From CAYNRA01 sp046296415 (GTDB lineage Bacteria > Bacteroidota > Bacteroidia > Cytophagales > Spirosomataceae), in NCBI GenBank assembly GCA_046296415.1, contig JBKBLN010000002.1, forward strand, positions 1,054,001 to 1,118,000: a stretch of 64,000 nt of DNA, read 5' to 3'. The translations under genes were made by a program, and so were the position numbers. Position 1 is the first letter of the stretch. Each line of letters starts with the position of its first letter. Under the pieces are notes generated by a model. The model worked only from the letters and a program-made list of their open reading frames with translations, had not been told where the DNA came from and searched no databases. Below are positions 35,629-43,788 of the stretch, one piece after another.

Positions 35629-37169
35629 CGGTACATTACCACGAGGCGGAAATCAAGTGGATTGAAGGCTAGAAATAGATCGTCTACCAAGGCAGCGTCT
35701 TGTAGTCCAAACGTAAAGAAATTCTCCACCCTTTCTTGGGCATTACCCCCCGGAAAAAGCTTCTCTTGTAGTCCTAGGACTTGCTGAATGGCCGTTTCGT
35801 GATGCCTTTCTTCTGCTTTCTTGATGCGCTTTTCCAAATTAGCCAATTGGTGCACGATTTTGGCTTGCTCGGCCTCCACAGCCGGAACCAAGGTGGGATC
35901 AATTTCGGAGGCACGCGACGCAATACGTTGAAGAACCTCGTTCACCTCATCCACCTCAAAAGCCAAGCTAAGGGACTTATCAGAAATACGTTCCAAAAAT
36001 CGCTTTTTTAGATCTTGGGCATCATCGAATAATTCATCGATCTCTACCCCAAGCTTCACCATCTTTTTTTGTTGAGCGGGGGGAATCAACATCGCAAAAT
36101 TCCGAGGCAATAAAACAGGAAAATCGACCTGAAATAAATCAAAGACGGGTTTTAATTGCAGCCAATAGGGTACCTCAGAAGGCCCTCCAATATAGGCCAA
36201 ATTAGGTAAAATGAGTTCTTGGTACAAAGGACGGAGAACGACATTAGGACTGAATCTTTCTGGGAAGTCCTCAATTTCTTTTTTCAATTCAGAATCTGTA
36301 AATCGAATGTCTGTTCCTAATACCAAAAAGTGGTCGTGCTCTTGGATGATCCGGGCGCGCAGGCCATCGATCAAATAAAAGAAGTTGATTTCTCTGGGAT
36401 GAATGACCGTTTTATACCCCGCATTTTGCAAGACCTCCGTGGCCTTTTGCACCAAGGGTTGAGTGACTTGCTCGAAAACATCGGCTATCATGGCGGGTTG
36501 AAGCGCTTTTTTCAAGAGAGGGTCATCGCCATCCACCACGACCAAACCTCTCGCACCAAACAACTCATGCATGTAGCGACGAACCGCTCGGGCTAGGGTA
36601 GGTTCCTCTAGGTAGGCTTTTTCAAAAAGCGGAAGTGCCCCTGGCAATTGAGATAGGACACCTTGGATCGACCGAGGGTTCATTCGACCCACCGCTCCGG
36701 TTTGCTCTGTCTCCCAAGTGTATTTTTTACCAAAAAGGGTAAAAGAGGCGATTTCGGCAAAGTCATGATCTTCTGTTGCCATCCAATAAACGGGTACAAA
36801 TTCAAACTGAGGAAAAGCTGATTTCAGTGTTTCAGCCAACCGAATGGTCGTAATGATTTTATAGATGACGTACAGTGGGCCAGTAAAAATATTCAGTTGA
36901 TGCCCCGTGGTGACAGTAAATGTCGTCTGATTCAGTAAAGATGAAACCGAAGCAGGAGTACCCAGATGCGCATATTGCTTTTCAAGCGCTTGAACGAGAA
37001 CTTCTCGGCCTTCAAATTTCCTAGAATTTACTGCATTTTCGAGTCCAGCTAGCGAGGGAGAAAACGAGTAAAAAGATCGGAGTTCTGGTTTTTCAGCCAG
37101 GTAGTCCAACAAAAGATCCGGAAATTGGCCGGTTGAAGCCAGGTCAAGTAGCTGCAGTTTGTTTTCCAC
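35625..37169 (-). CDS. bshC: Bacillithiol biosynthesis cysteine-adding enzyme BshC
   Basis: The 514-residue protein has the BshC layout: FTVTTGHQLNIFTGPLYVIYK, VPVYWMATEDHDFAEI, TWETEQTGAVGRM, LPRNFAMLIP and a coiled-coil region at about 395-455. It joins cysteine to glucosaminyl-malate in the last step of making bacillithiol, the low-molecular-weight thiol of many Firmicutes and Bacteroidota. Neither bshA nor bshB is nearby. It ends convergently over the GNAT gene. Confidence 0.95.
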   Translation of the reverse strand: MENKLQLLDLASTGQFPDLLLDYLAEKPELRSFYSFSPSLAGLENAVNSRKFEGREVLVQALEKQYAHLGTPASVSSLLNQTTFTVTTGHQLNIFTGPLYVIYKIITTIRLAETLKSAFPQFEFVPVYWMATEDHDFAEIASFTLFGKKYTWETEQTGAVGRMNPRSIQGVLSQLPGALPLFEKAYLEEPTLARAVRRYMHELFGARGLVVVDGDDPLLKKALQPAMIADVFEQVTQPLVQKATEVLQNAGYKTVIHPREINFFYLIDGLRARIIQEHDHFLVLGTDIRFTDSELKKEIEDFPERFSPNVVLRPLYQELILPNLAYIGGPSEVPYWLQLKPVFDLFQVDFPVLLPRNFAMLIPPAQQKKMVKLGVEIDELFDDAQDLKKRFLERISDKSLSLAFEVDEVNEVLQRIASRASEIDPTLVPAVEAEQAKIVHQLANLEKRIKKAEERHHETAIQQVLGLQEKLFPGGNAQERVENFFTFGLQDAALVDDLFLAFNPLDFRLVVMYR

Positions 37170-37254
37170 GCGGGATAATTTTAGGGTACAGGATATTTCA
37201 AATACTAAACAGTATCGGGACCTTTGAGGTTTCCTAAGAATGATTTAAATCTAG

Positions 37255-37262
37255 TAGATTTG
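37255..37262 (+). promoter_or_regulatory. -7 box of the mnmD promoter
   Basis: TAGATTTG is a full TAnnTTTG box. It ends 4 nt before the mnmD ATG at 37267, so the transcript probably has little or no leader. Confidence 0.45.
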
Positions 37263-37266
37263 CCAT

Positions 37267-37914
37267 ATGGAATCGCAAATTAAAGAAACCGCGGATGGTT
37301 CACCCACCTTGTTTAGTGAACATTTCCAACAACATTATCATTCCATTTTCGGTGCACGGCAAGAGTCAGATCGGGTGTTCATCGAACTAGGCTGGGATGC
37401 CGCTCGGTACCGAAAATCCCCGATCAAAATTTTTGAACTGGGTTTTGGGACAGGCCTCAATGCCCTTTTAACCTGGCAGCAGTCCGATTTGCACGCTATG
37501 GAAACCCATTATACTGGCATTGAAGCGTATCCTATTTCGATGGAAATAGCCAACCAACTGAATTATGGGGATCGAGAAAGGCTCTCCATTCTACATGGGT
37601 CACCTTGGGGTGAATGGCAAACGGGATCTCCTCATTTTCGATTTAAAAAAGTGGAGACTACCTGGGAGAACTACCTTGATACTGAGACCTATGATTTAAT
37701 CTATTTTGATGCATTTGCCCCAGAAACACAACCTGAATTATGGACCACCGACGTATTTGCTAAAATGGCGGGCCTTATGGCTGCTGGTGGCATGATGACA
37801 ACGTATTGTTCTAAAGGAGTGGTGCAACGTAGCCTGAGAGAAGTCGGATTGATCGTTGAAAAACACAAAGGCCCCATGCGCAAACGAGAAGTAATTCGCG
37901 CCATCAAACCTTAA
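37267..37914 (+). CDS. mnmD: tRNA 5-methylaminomethyl-2-thiouridine methyltransferase MnmD
   Basis: The 215-residue protein is the free-standing methyltransferase half of MnmC, without the FAD oxidoreductase domain. Landmarks are HYHSIFGARQESDRVF, the SAM loop ELGFGTGLNALLTW, TGIEAYPI, YDLIYFDAFAPETQPELW and TYCSKGVVQRSL. It methylates nm5s2U34 to mnm5s2U34 in tRNA wobble positions. It ends next to a terminator at 37918-37941. Confidence 0.93.
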   Translation: MESQIKETADGSPTLFSEHFQQHYHSIFGARQESDRVFIELGWDAARYRKSPIKIFELGFGTGLNALLTWQQSDLHAMETHYTGIEAYPISMEIANQLNYGDRERLSILHGSPWGEWQTGSPHFRFKKVETTWENYLDTETYDLIYFDAFAPETQPELWTTDVFAKMAGLMAAGGMMTTYCSKGVVQRSLREVGLIVEKHKGPMRKREVIRAIKP

Positions 37915-37917
37915 AAA

Positions 37918-37941
37918 AAACGGAGCCCTAAGGCTCCGTTT
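37918..37941. terminator. Terminator between mnmD and the DUF2795-type gene
   Basis: AAACGGAGCC (37918-37927) pairs with GGCTCCGTTT (37932-37941) around CTAA. It can serve both convergent genes. Confidence 0.88.
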
Positions 37942-37952
37942 CGTTCCGTGTC

Positions 37953-38174
37953 TCAATATTCGTCCTCATTAAAGAAGAAATCCTCTTTCGTTGGGTAATC
38001 AGGCCAAATTTCTTCGATACTTTCGTACGGTTGACCATCATCCTCTAACTCGGATAAGTTTTCCATCACTTCATTGGGCGCTCCAGACCGGATAGAATAA
38101 TCAATCAACTCATCCTTGGTCGCAGGCCAAGGGGCATCTTCCAGGTAGGAAACTAGTTCAAGTGTCCAATACAT
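37953..38174 (-). CDS. DUF2795-type small acidic protein, 73 residues
   Basis: The sequence starts MYWTLELVSYLEDAPWPATK and ends PTKEDFFFNEDEY. It is strongly acidic with no signal peptide. Near-identical 73-residue proteins are, from memory, one of the most conserved unannotated small proteins of Bacteroidota; the function is unknown. The family fold resembles a helical Na/K-free DUF2795 domain found in other phyla. The ATG is 153 nt from the divergent cutC start, in a very AT-rich gap. Confidence 0.9.
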   Translation of the reverse strand: MYWTLELVSYLEDAPWPATKDELIDYSIRSGAPNEVMENLSELEDDGQPYESIEEIWPDYPTKEDFFFNEDEY

Positions 38175-38326
38175 AGTGTCACTTCGTTTGTGTTAGAAAA
38201 TTGGCTGCAAAAGTAGAAACTTTTAGCCAAAAAACGAATTTTTTCCAAAAATGTATTCATTTTTTTTATAATTTTTTTTCTTGGATTCAATTACTTGATT
38301 TTCAATAGCTTACAAATAATTTTTTC

Positions 38327-39082
38327 ATGAATTACGAGATTGAGGTATGTAGCTTTTCGTTGGAGTCTTGTTTAGCGGCGGAGCGAGCCGGGGCAGATCG
38401 AATCGAGCTTTGTGGTGGTTTTTCTGAAGGAGGAACCACACCCTCCTTGGGCTTGATTGAGGTGGCTAAGACGTTTTGTCAGTTGCCCATGTTTGTGATG
38501 ATCCGACCTCGTGGCGGAGATTTCCTGTACACTGAAACGGAATGGCGGACCATGGAGGCGGATGTACGATGGGCGAAGAAAGCTGGGGCAGACGGACTCG
38601 TGGCTGGCTTTTTAACTCCAGAAGGCCGGATTGATATGGAACGATGGAAAACATTTTTATCTTGGGCGGATCCGCTTCCTGTGACCTTTCACCGTGCGTT
38701 TGACATGACACCCGATCCTTTACAAGCTTTGGACGATTTACTAGCTGTGGGGGGGTGTTCTCGAATCCTGACGTCAGGGCAACAGCCCTCGGTGGCACAA
38801 GGAATTCCTTTATTGAAGCAACTTCAGGAACGAGCAGGGGATCAAATCCGGATCATGGCAGGAGCCGGCATGAAAGCCGAGTTGATCCCCAGCTTGGTGT
38901 CGGCCGGAATCAAATCGGTACACTTAACTGGAAAAGGAGCTGTCATGAGTGCGATGAGCTTTCGGCAACCTAAGGTTTCGATGGCCTCCAGCACATGGAC
39001 TGACGAGTATATTCGGTTCGAAACCAAGGAGGAACAAGTGCGTAAGGTAAAAGAAGAAATACAAAAAATCACTCAAATATAA
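38327..39082 (+). CDS. cutC: Copper homeostasis protein CutC
   Basis: The 251-residue protein is a TIM barrel of the CutC family: EVCSFSLESCLAAERAGADR, IELCGGFSEGGTTPSLGLI, MIRPRGGDFLYTETE, TFHRAFDMTPDP and GAGMKAELIPSL. The family was first linked to copper tolerance in E. coli; the actual reaction is not settled. It overlaps the convergent porT gene by 14 nt. Confidence 0.93.
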   Translation: MNYEIEVCSFSLESCLAAERAGADRIELCGGFSEGGTTPSLGLIEVAKTFCQLPMFVMIRPRGGDFLYTETEWRTMEADVRWAKKAGADGLVAGFLTPEGRIDMERWKTFLSWADPLPVTFHRAFDMTPDPLQALDDLLAVGGCSRILTSGQQPSVAQGIPLLKQLQERAGDQIRIMAGAGMKAELIPSLVSAGIKSVHLTGKGAVMSAMSFRQPKVSMASSTWTDEYIRFETKEEQVRKVKEEIQKITQI

Positions 39083-39803
39083 GATGAAGGGATATACCTC
39101 GGGTATTTAAGCGCTGTATCGAACCTAAAGGTGTACTGGCGCTAAACCCAGGTTGGACGAGATTGGGTAGACCATGGGAAAAGACGACCTCGGGGGTGAG
39201 CTTAAAATACTGTTGGAATAACTCCAAGCCAAAACCATACTCGAGCGCAAAGTCAGATTTTCGAATCACAAATTGATTCAAAGCACTTCGCCGGCCGTTA
39301 AAATTCACAGCATTGGTCTCGGTCCCAAAACGAAATCCACCTAAAAAGTACATGCGAATGTTATCACGTCGGTTGGATTTGTATTTAAAATAGGCAGGCA
39401 GCTCGAACCAAGCTTTGTCTTCGTTTTGAAAACGCTCGGTTGTAGAGGCTTGGACAACATCTAAGGCACGTGAATAGATGGCGACAGTTGGCAGGATTCG
39501 AAAATCCCATTGCTCATTTACTCGAACGTTCATTACGCCCCCCATTTTTAGCGCATAGGTTGTGGGGGACGTAATGGAAAAGTAGTTTTGATTTCCAGGT
39601 AACAAAAAGAATTCATTATAACGAATCTTGTAGTGGGTTTGGGCTACACCCAATAAATACCCGAAACGGACTTTTTTAGCATCGTAATCTGCCTGATGAA
39701 GGGCTTGGGCAAAGGAGGCAATGACCAACCCACTAAACAGGCAGGTCAGACTTATTTTTTTCCGATGTAGATGGAACAAATGCCGAAGGTCAAAGGTATG
39801 CAT
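39069..39803 (-). CDS. porT: Type IX secretion outer-membrane protein PorT/SprT
   Basis: The 244-residue protein has a basic, hydrophobic start (KKISLTCLFSGLVIASFAQ) and then an eight-strand type barrel with landmarks ITSPTTYALKMGGVMNVRVN, WFELPAYFKYKSNRRDN and EYGFGLELFQQYFKLTPE. PorT/SprT is an outer-membrane component of the type IX secretion system. Location right after ubiE is a conserved Bacteroidota pair. Its ATG at 39803 lies 52 nt inside ubiE; a TTG at 39779, still in frame and before the signal helix, is an alternative start. It is the machine needed to secrete the T9SS-tailed proteins of region 1. Confidence 0.9.
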   Translation of the reverse strand: MHTFDLRHLFHLHRKKISLTCLFSGLVIASFAQALHQADYDAKKVRFGYLLGVAQTHYKIRYNEFFLLPGNQNYFSITSPTTYALKMGGVMNVRVNEQWDFRILPTVAIYSRALDVVQASTTERFQNEDKAWFELPAYFKYKSNRRDNIRMYFLGGFRFGTETNAVNFNGRRSALNQFVIRKSDFALEYGFGLELFQQYFKLTPEVVFSHGLPNLVQPGFSASTPLGSIQRLNTRGISLHLIFE

Positions 39804-40477
39804 ACAGTATTTTTAAAGCCAGCTTGCTGGAAGATCTCAAGGAAGTCGGAACCGTCCGGAAAAGCCTGCACCGACTCAGGTAGGTAGGCATAGGCTGAAT
39901 TATCTTTGGAAATTAACCGCCCAATGAAGGGAAGAACGGTTGCCGAATAAAACCCATACAGTTGTTTGAACGGAAACGAGCGAGGTTTTGAAAATTCTAC
40001 CACAACGCAGGAGCCACCTGATTTGGTGACGCGGTGCATATCGGTGAGCCCTTTCAGTAAGTTTTCGAAATTCCGTACGCCAAAAGAAACGATGACGGCG
40101 TCGAAAGTATTGTCATCAAAAAGTAATTTCTCAGAATCCCCCATACGAAGTTCGATCTTGTCCTGTAGACCCAACTTTTTCATTTTCTCGACACCATATT
40201 TCAACATTCCGGCTGAAATATCAACACCAATCACTTTTTCAGGGTTGAGTTGGCGAACGGCCTCAATGGCCAAATCGCCTGTTCCGGTGGCAATGTCGAG
40301 GATCAGTTGTGGTTTTTCTTTTTTTAGAAGGGAAATGGCCTTTTTCCTCCAATATAGATCGATTCCTCCGCTTAAGACACGGTTTAATAAATCATATTTA
40401 GGTGAAATGTTATCAAACATTTCGGCAACTTGCTCCCGTTTTCCGGTCGATTTATCTTTGTATGGTACTACGGCCAT
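39752..40477 (-). CDS. ubiE: Menaquinone (demethylmenaquinone) methyltransferase
   Basis: The 241-residue SAM methyltransferase has the UbiE/MenG signatures FDNISPKYDLLNRVLSGGID, LDIATGTGDLAIEA, VIGVDISAGMLKYG and FDAVIVSFGVRNFEN. It performs the last methylation of menaquinone synthesis. It overlaps porT by 52 nt, so the two are translationally linked. Confidence 0.94.
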   Translation of the reverse strand: MAVVPYKDKSTGKREQVAEMFDNISPKYDLLNRVLSGGIDLYWRKKAISLLKKEKPQLILDIATGTGDLAIEAVRQLNPEKVIGVDISAGMLKYGVEKMKKLGLQDKIELRMGDSEKLLFDDNTFDAVIVSFGVRNFENLLKGLTDMHRVTKSGGSCVVVEFSKPRSFPFKQLYGFYSATVLPFIGRLISKDNSAYAYLPESVQAFPDGSDFLEIFQQAGFKNTVCIPLTFGICSIYIGKK

Positions 40478-40519
40478 GGTATCTGACGAATATAGATGAA
40501 TAGTTGGGAAACCTTGTGT

Positions 40520-41563
40520 TTAGCTATTTGGTTTCAATAGTCCGGAACAGATTTTATAGGCCAACCTGGGTCCTTCGTAAATAAAACCAGAATACACTTG
40601 GACAAGGTCTGCCCCGGCGTTGAGTTTTTCTTGCGCATCCTGCGCACTTTGGATTCCTCCTACCCCGATAATCACAAAGGACTTTTTACTTTTTTGAGCC
40701 AAATAACGAATTACATCGGTGGACCGTTGCTTCAAGGGCTTACCGCTCAATCCACCGGCCCCGATCTGCTCGATTTCAGTTGAGTTGGCAGTTAGTCCAG
40801 ATCGCTCGATGGTGGTATTGGTGGCAATGACACCGGCAATCTTCGTTTCTTTCACGATGTCGATGATATCATCGAGTTGACTATTGGTTAAATCAGGAGC
40901 AATTTTAAGTAGTATGGGTTTCGACACGGGTTGTTTGTCGTTTTCTTCCATTAATTGCCTCAAAATGAACGTTAAAGGCCCTTTTTCTTGAAGTTCCCGC
41001 AAGCCGGGAGTGTTGGGAGACGAAACATTCACCACAAAATAATCGACCACATCATATAAATCCAAGAAGGCCTGACGGTAATCGTGGACGGCGTCTATAT
41101 TTTCTGTGATTTTATTTTTTCCGATATTGCCCCCAACGATTATTCGGCTATGGCGACGTTTTAGGTGAGCGGCTGCTTTGGTAGACCCATTGTTATTAAA
41201 ACCCATCCGGTTGATGAGGGCTTCATCTTCTTTTAGTCGAAACAGCCTAGGTTTCGGGTTACCCATTTGGGGTTTGGGTGTAACTGTACCAATCTCAACA
41301 AATCCAAATCCTAGCGAGGCTAATTCATCAATCCAAATTCCATTTTTATCAAATCCTGCCGCCAATCCAACAGGATTGGGGAAGGTTAATCCCATCACTT
41401 GTTTTTCAAGCCTCGGGTCTTGGTAGTTGGCCCATGCCCTAATCAACCCTTTTAATCCGGGGATGTAATGTGCCCAGACCAGAGCGCGCATCGCTCCATA
41501 GTGCACTTGTTCCGGATCAAATTTGGATAAAACAGGAAAAATGAATCGTTTGTAGATGCCCAT
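40520..41563 (-). CDS. pyrD: Quinone-dependent dihydroorotate dehydrogenase
   Basis: The 347-residue protein is a class 2 enzyme: N-terminal membrane-associating helix (YKRFIFPVLSKFDPE), NPVGLAAGFDKNG, catalytic Ser in VNVSSPNTPGL, KIAPDLTNSQL, ATNTTIERSG and GVGGIQSAQDAQEKLNAGA. It oxidises dihydroorotate to orotate with quinone as acceptor. The ATG at 41563 was chosen because a full promoter box lies at 41582-41589; a start at 41584 would lie inside that box. ubiE follows 42 nt later on the same strand. Confidence 0.92.
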   Translation of the reverse strand: MGIYKRFIFPVLSKFDPEQVHYGAMRALVWAHYIPGLKGLIRAWANYQDPRLEKQVMGLTFPNPVGLAAGFDKNGIWIDELASLGFGFVEIGTVTPKPQMGNPKPRLFRLKEDEALINRMGFNNNGSTKAAAHLKRRHSRIIVGGNIGKNKITENIDAVHDYRQAFLDLYDVVDYFVVNVSSPNTPGLRELQEKGPLTFILRQLMEENDKQPVSKPILLKIAPDLTNSQLDDIIDIVKETKIAGVIATNTTIERSGLTANSTEIEQIGAGGLSGKPLKQRSTDVIRYLAQKSKKSFVIIGVGGIQSAQDAQEKLNAGADLVQVYSGFIYEGPRLAYKICSGLLKPNS

Positions 41564-41581
41564 ACCGTCCAAAAGTTTCGG

Positions 41582-41589
41582 CAAAGGTA
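41582..41589 (-). promoter_or_regulatory. -7 box of the pyrD promoter
   Basis: TACCTTTG on the minus strand, a full TAnnTTTG match. The predicted start near 41576 gives a leader of about 13 nt before the ATG at 41563 and excludes the longer frame. Confidence 0.5.
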
Positions 41590-41694
41590 CAGAAAAAGAG
41601 GCTAAATGCCCCTAAACTCAGTATTTTCCTTCGTATAATCCGATCTACTCTTTACATTTATCGAATTATTTTAATCATTCAAATTAATCTGAGC

Positions 41695-42039
41695 ATGTCT
41701 ATTGAGTTTCCCACGATCACCTGGTCCGACTTTTCAAAAATCGATCTCCGTGTAGGTACTATTGTCCAGGCAGACGTATTTCAACAGGCCAAAAAACCTG
41801 CGTATCAAATCACGATTGATTTTGGCGAGCTAGGCATGAAAAAGTCTTCGGCACAGCTAACCGCATTGTATCAGCCTGAAGATTTGATCGGTAAACAAAT
41901 CGTAGCAGTGGTCAACTTTCCACCTAAGCAAATTGCAAATTTTTTTAGTGAATGTTTGATCTTGGGTGTCGTGGATGGGCCTAAAGTAACCTTGCTTTCT
42001 CCCGATGCACCCGTAGAAAATGGTTTACGGATCGGGTAA
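41695..42039 (+). CDS. CsaA-like tRNA-binding protein
   Basis: The 114-residue protein is a single OB fold of the CsaA/tRNA-binding type: DFSKIDLRVGTIVQADVF, KKPAYQITIDFGELGMKKSSAQ and GVVDGPKVTLLSPDAPVENG. CsaA homologues bind tRNA and have been linked to protein export as a chaperone. It is a single-gene unit followed by a terminator. Confidence 0.9.
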   Translation: MSIEFPTITWSDFSKIDLRVGTIVQADVFQQAKKPAYQITIDFGELGMKKSSAQLTALYQPEDLIGKQIVAVVNFPPKQIANFFSECLILGVVDGPKVTLLSPDAPVENGLRIG

Positions 42040-42042
42040 AAA

Positions 42043-42073
42043 AAAGAGTCCCATGCAGAACATGAGACTCTTT
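42043..42073. terminator. Bidirectional terminator between csaA-like gene and the polysaccharide locus
   Basis: AAAGAGTC (42043-42050) pairs with GACTCTTT (42066-42073), with CATG/CATG pairing inside and one mismatch. A and T runs flank both sides. Confidence 0.8.
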
Positions 42074-42090
42074 GCTTGAATTATTGATTT

Positions 42091-43728
42091 TCACTCCACA
42101 AATCCTAAAACCGACTTCGCTTTTTTCACTTCGGGTGCCTTCATGAACGTATTCCAAAGTAGACCTGTTCGGTAATTTTCAATCATGCAGATGATGGGGC
42201 CCTGGTCGATGGCCAGGTAGGAGTCGGCGAACCAAAGGTTGTGTAGGCTGTAAGCATCTTTAAAGCCATATTCACCCCATAATTTATCCCCCAAAACATA
42301 ATAAAAATGATGCAACGCGGCCATTGATTCTTTGGGAGTATAGGGGAATGCACTTAGTGCTGCGGTGGGGGTAATGACGCCTAAGTCCTCGGTTGGAGAA
42401 TGCGCGGCATAACCTCTAGGAGAGTCGGAGGCCGTCAAACCCCAACTTGAGGGTCCATACCCCGCATAATTTCGAGGATTCCGGACACAATACAAATAAT
42501 TGATTTGAGTGTGCCGAAGGTTTTGCTCCCAATAATCTCCATAGGCATCCTTCAGGCCTTTGGGATTTAGACCCAGAAAGGAATAGTGGGAAAAGAACAA
42601 GGGACCACCAAAATCATACCCTAAAGGAAGCGTCACGCCCTCGAAGGTTTTTCCATTACGCATTTGGCCCGACATGGCCCACCCTTTGTCGTAAACGGAT
42701 TTCGAAATCGGAAACGTGGGGGAAGCAGCAGCGAGGAAATAGGTGATCAAGCATTCATTCCAGCCGTGAATTCGATGATTCATACGCCAACCGTGGTTGG
42801 TCGACCAATGCCAATACAATACATCTTGCCCACCTTGGGTGTACCAGTTCCACTCCACACCTTCCCAGATCGATTGAATGGTGGCTCGCAACTTCTGCTC
42901 TTGGGGAGTACTTCCTTGAAAATACTCGCGAGCCGTTAAAAGTCCTTGGACCAAGAAGGCCGTTTCAACTAAATCCCCTCCGTCGTCATAGGTACTGAAG
43001 GGAACGGTTTGACCGGTCGAACCATTGATCCAATGGGCAAAAGCACCGTGGTATTTTTGGGCTTTATTTTGAAGAAAATCGGTTAGTTTGACCAACCGCT
43101 CCACCGCTGCCTCACGACTGACAAATCCTCGCTCTACAGCAACCACCATGGCCATGATTCCAAAGCCAGTTCCTCCTGATGTGACCACATCACCTGAGGT
43201 ATTTCGCTCACGCGCCATGCCTGATACAGGATGACCAAAGTCCCAGAAATAGCGGAAGGTTTGTTTTTGAACAAGTGTTAGCAAGTCCTCATCCGAAATA
43301 CGTGGAAATTTATCGGAGGGATCCACCACCGTTGTCATTTGAAAACGGTGTAGGGTATTGAGAAGCGTCTTACGCTGGGATATCAAATCTGGGTTGATGA
43401 CCACTTGGTAGGCGGTCAAGCTTTTCAAATCTTGGGTGGGTTTGACTGTCACCACCTGATTATTTTGCGAAAACGCATGCGTCAAGGGTACCGGTGTGGC
43501 GGTGGCCCGCTCAAATAGTCGAATTTGGGCTTGAGCTGACATAGGATCCACGGGGGCAGAAAAGGATAATTCTACCTCTGGTTTCCCTTTAACTTGATTG
43601 GCATAAAATCCACCTGATTGTACACCATCCACTCGAATCGAAGAAAAATAAAATGATTCAGGTTCAACCACAGGTGGCCGACAAGCCAACATAGCTAGAA
43701 CCGAAATCCATACAAGGGATAATTTCAT
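42091..43728 (-). CDS. Glucoamylase-like (GH144-type) glycoside hydrolase lipoprotein
   Basis: The 545-residue protein has an SPII lipobox (LAMLACRP, Cys16), an Ig/Big_5-like domain (about 28-135: FSAPVDP, AYQVVINPDL) and a glucoamylase-like (alpha/alpha)6 barrel (about 145-535). Barrel landmarks are LVQKQTFRYFWDFGHP, SGGTGFGIMAM, DGGDLVETAFLVQG, STNHGWRMNHRIHGWNEC, HYSFLGLNPKGL and WGLTASDSPRGYAAHSP. The family includes the beta-1,2-glucanases of GH144 (founding member from Chitinophaga pinensis), but also untested members. It should be a surface or periplasmic lipoprotein degrading an imported or surface glucan. It is the last gene of the susC-susD-LamG unit, after an attenuator-like hairpin. 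Confidence 0.82.
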   Translation of the reverse strand: MKLSLVWISVLAMLACRPPVVEPESFYFSSIRVDGVQSGGFYANQVKGKPEVELSFSAPVDPMSAQAQIRLFERATATPVPLTHAFSQNNQVVTVKPTQDLKSLTAYQVVINPDLISQRKTLLNTLHRFQMTTVVDPSDKFPRISDEDLLTLVQKQTFRYFWDFGHPVSGMARERNTSGDVVTSGGTGFGIMAMVVAVERGFVSREAAVERLVKLTDFLQNKAQKYHGAFAHWINGSTGQTVPFSTYDDGGDLVETAFLVQGLLTAREYFQGSTPQEQKLRATIQSIWEGVEWNWYTQGGQDVLYWHWSTNHGWRMNHRIHGWNECLITYFLAAASPTFPISKSVYDKGWAMSGQMRNGKTFEGVTLPLGYDFGGPLFFSHYSFLGLNPKGLKDAYGDYWEQNLRHTQINYLYCVRNPRNYAGYGPSSWGLTASDSPRGYAAHSPTEDLGVITPTAALSAFPYTPKESMAALHHFYYVLGDKLWGEYGFKDAYSLHNLWFADSYLAIDQGPIICMIENYRTGLLWNTFMKAPEVKKAKSVLGFVE

Positions 43729-43750
43729 GGGAATAGAGTCAAGAAAATGA

Positions 43751-43782
43751 AAGGGCTACTTGAGTCTACCCAAGTAGCCCTT
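43751..43782 (-). terminator. Hairpin between LamG lipoprotein and hydrolase genes (partial terminator or attenuator)
   Basis: AAGGGCTACTTG (43751-43762) pairs perfectly with CAAGTAGCCCTT (43771-43782), followed on the minus strand by a moderately T-rich stretch. It lies inside what looks like one operon. Confidence 0.6.
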
Positions 43783-43788
43783 GAAAAA

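Noticed and set aside
38175..38326. Origin-like AT-rich stretch between the DUF2795-type gene and cutC
   Set aside because: It is simply AT-rich; no DnaA boxes, repeats or origin neighbours were seen.
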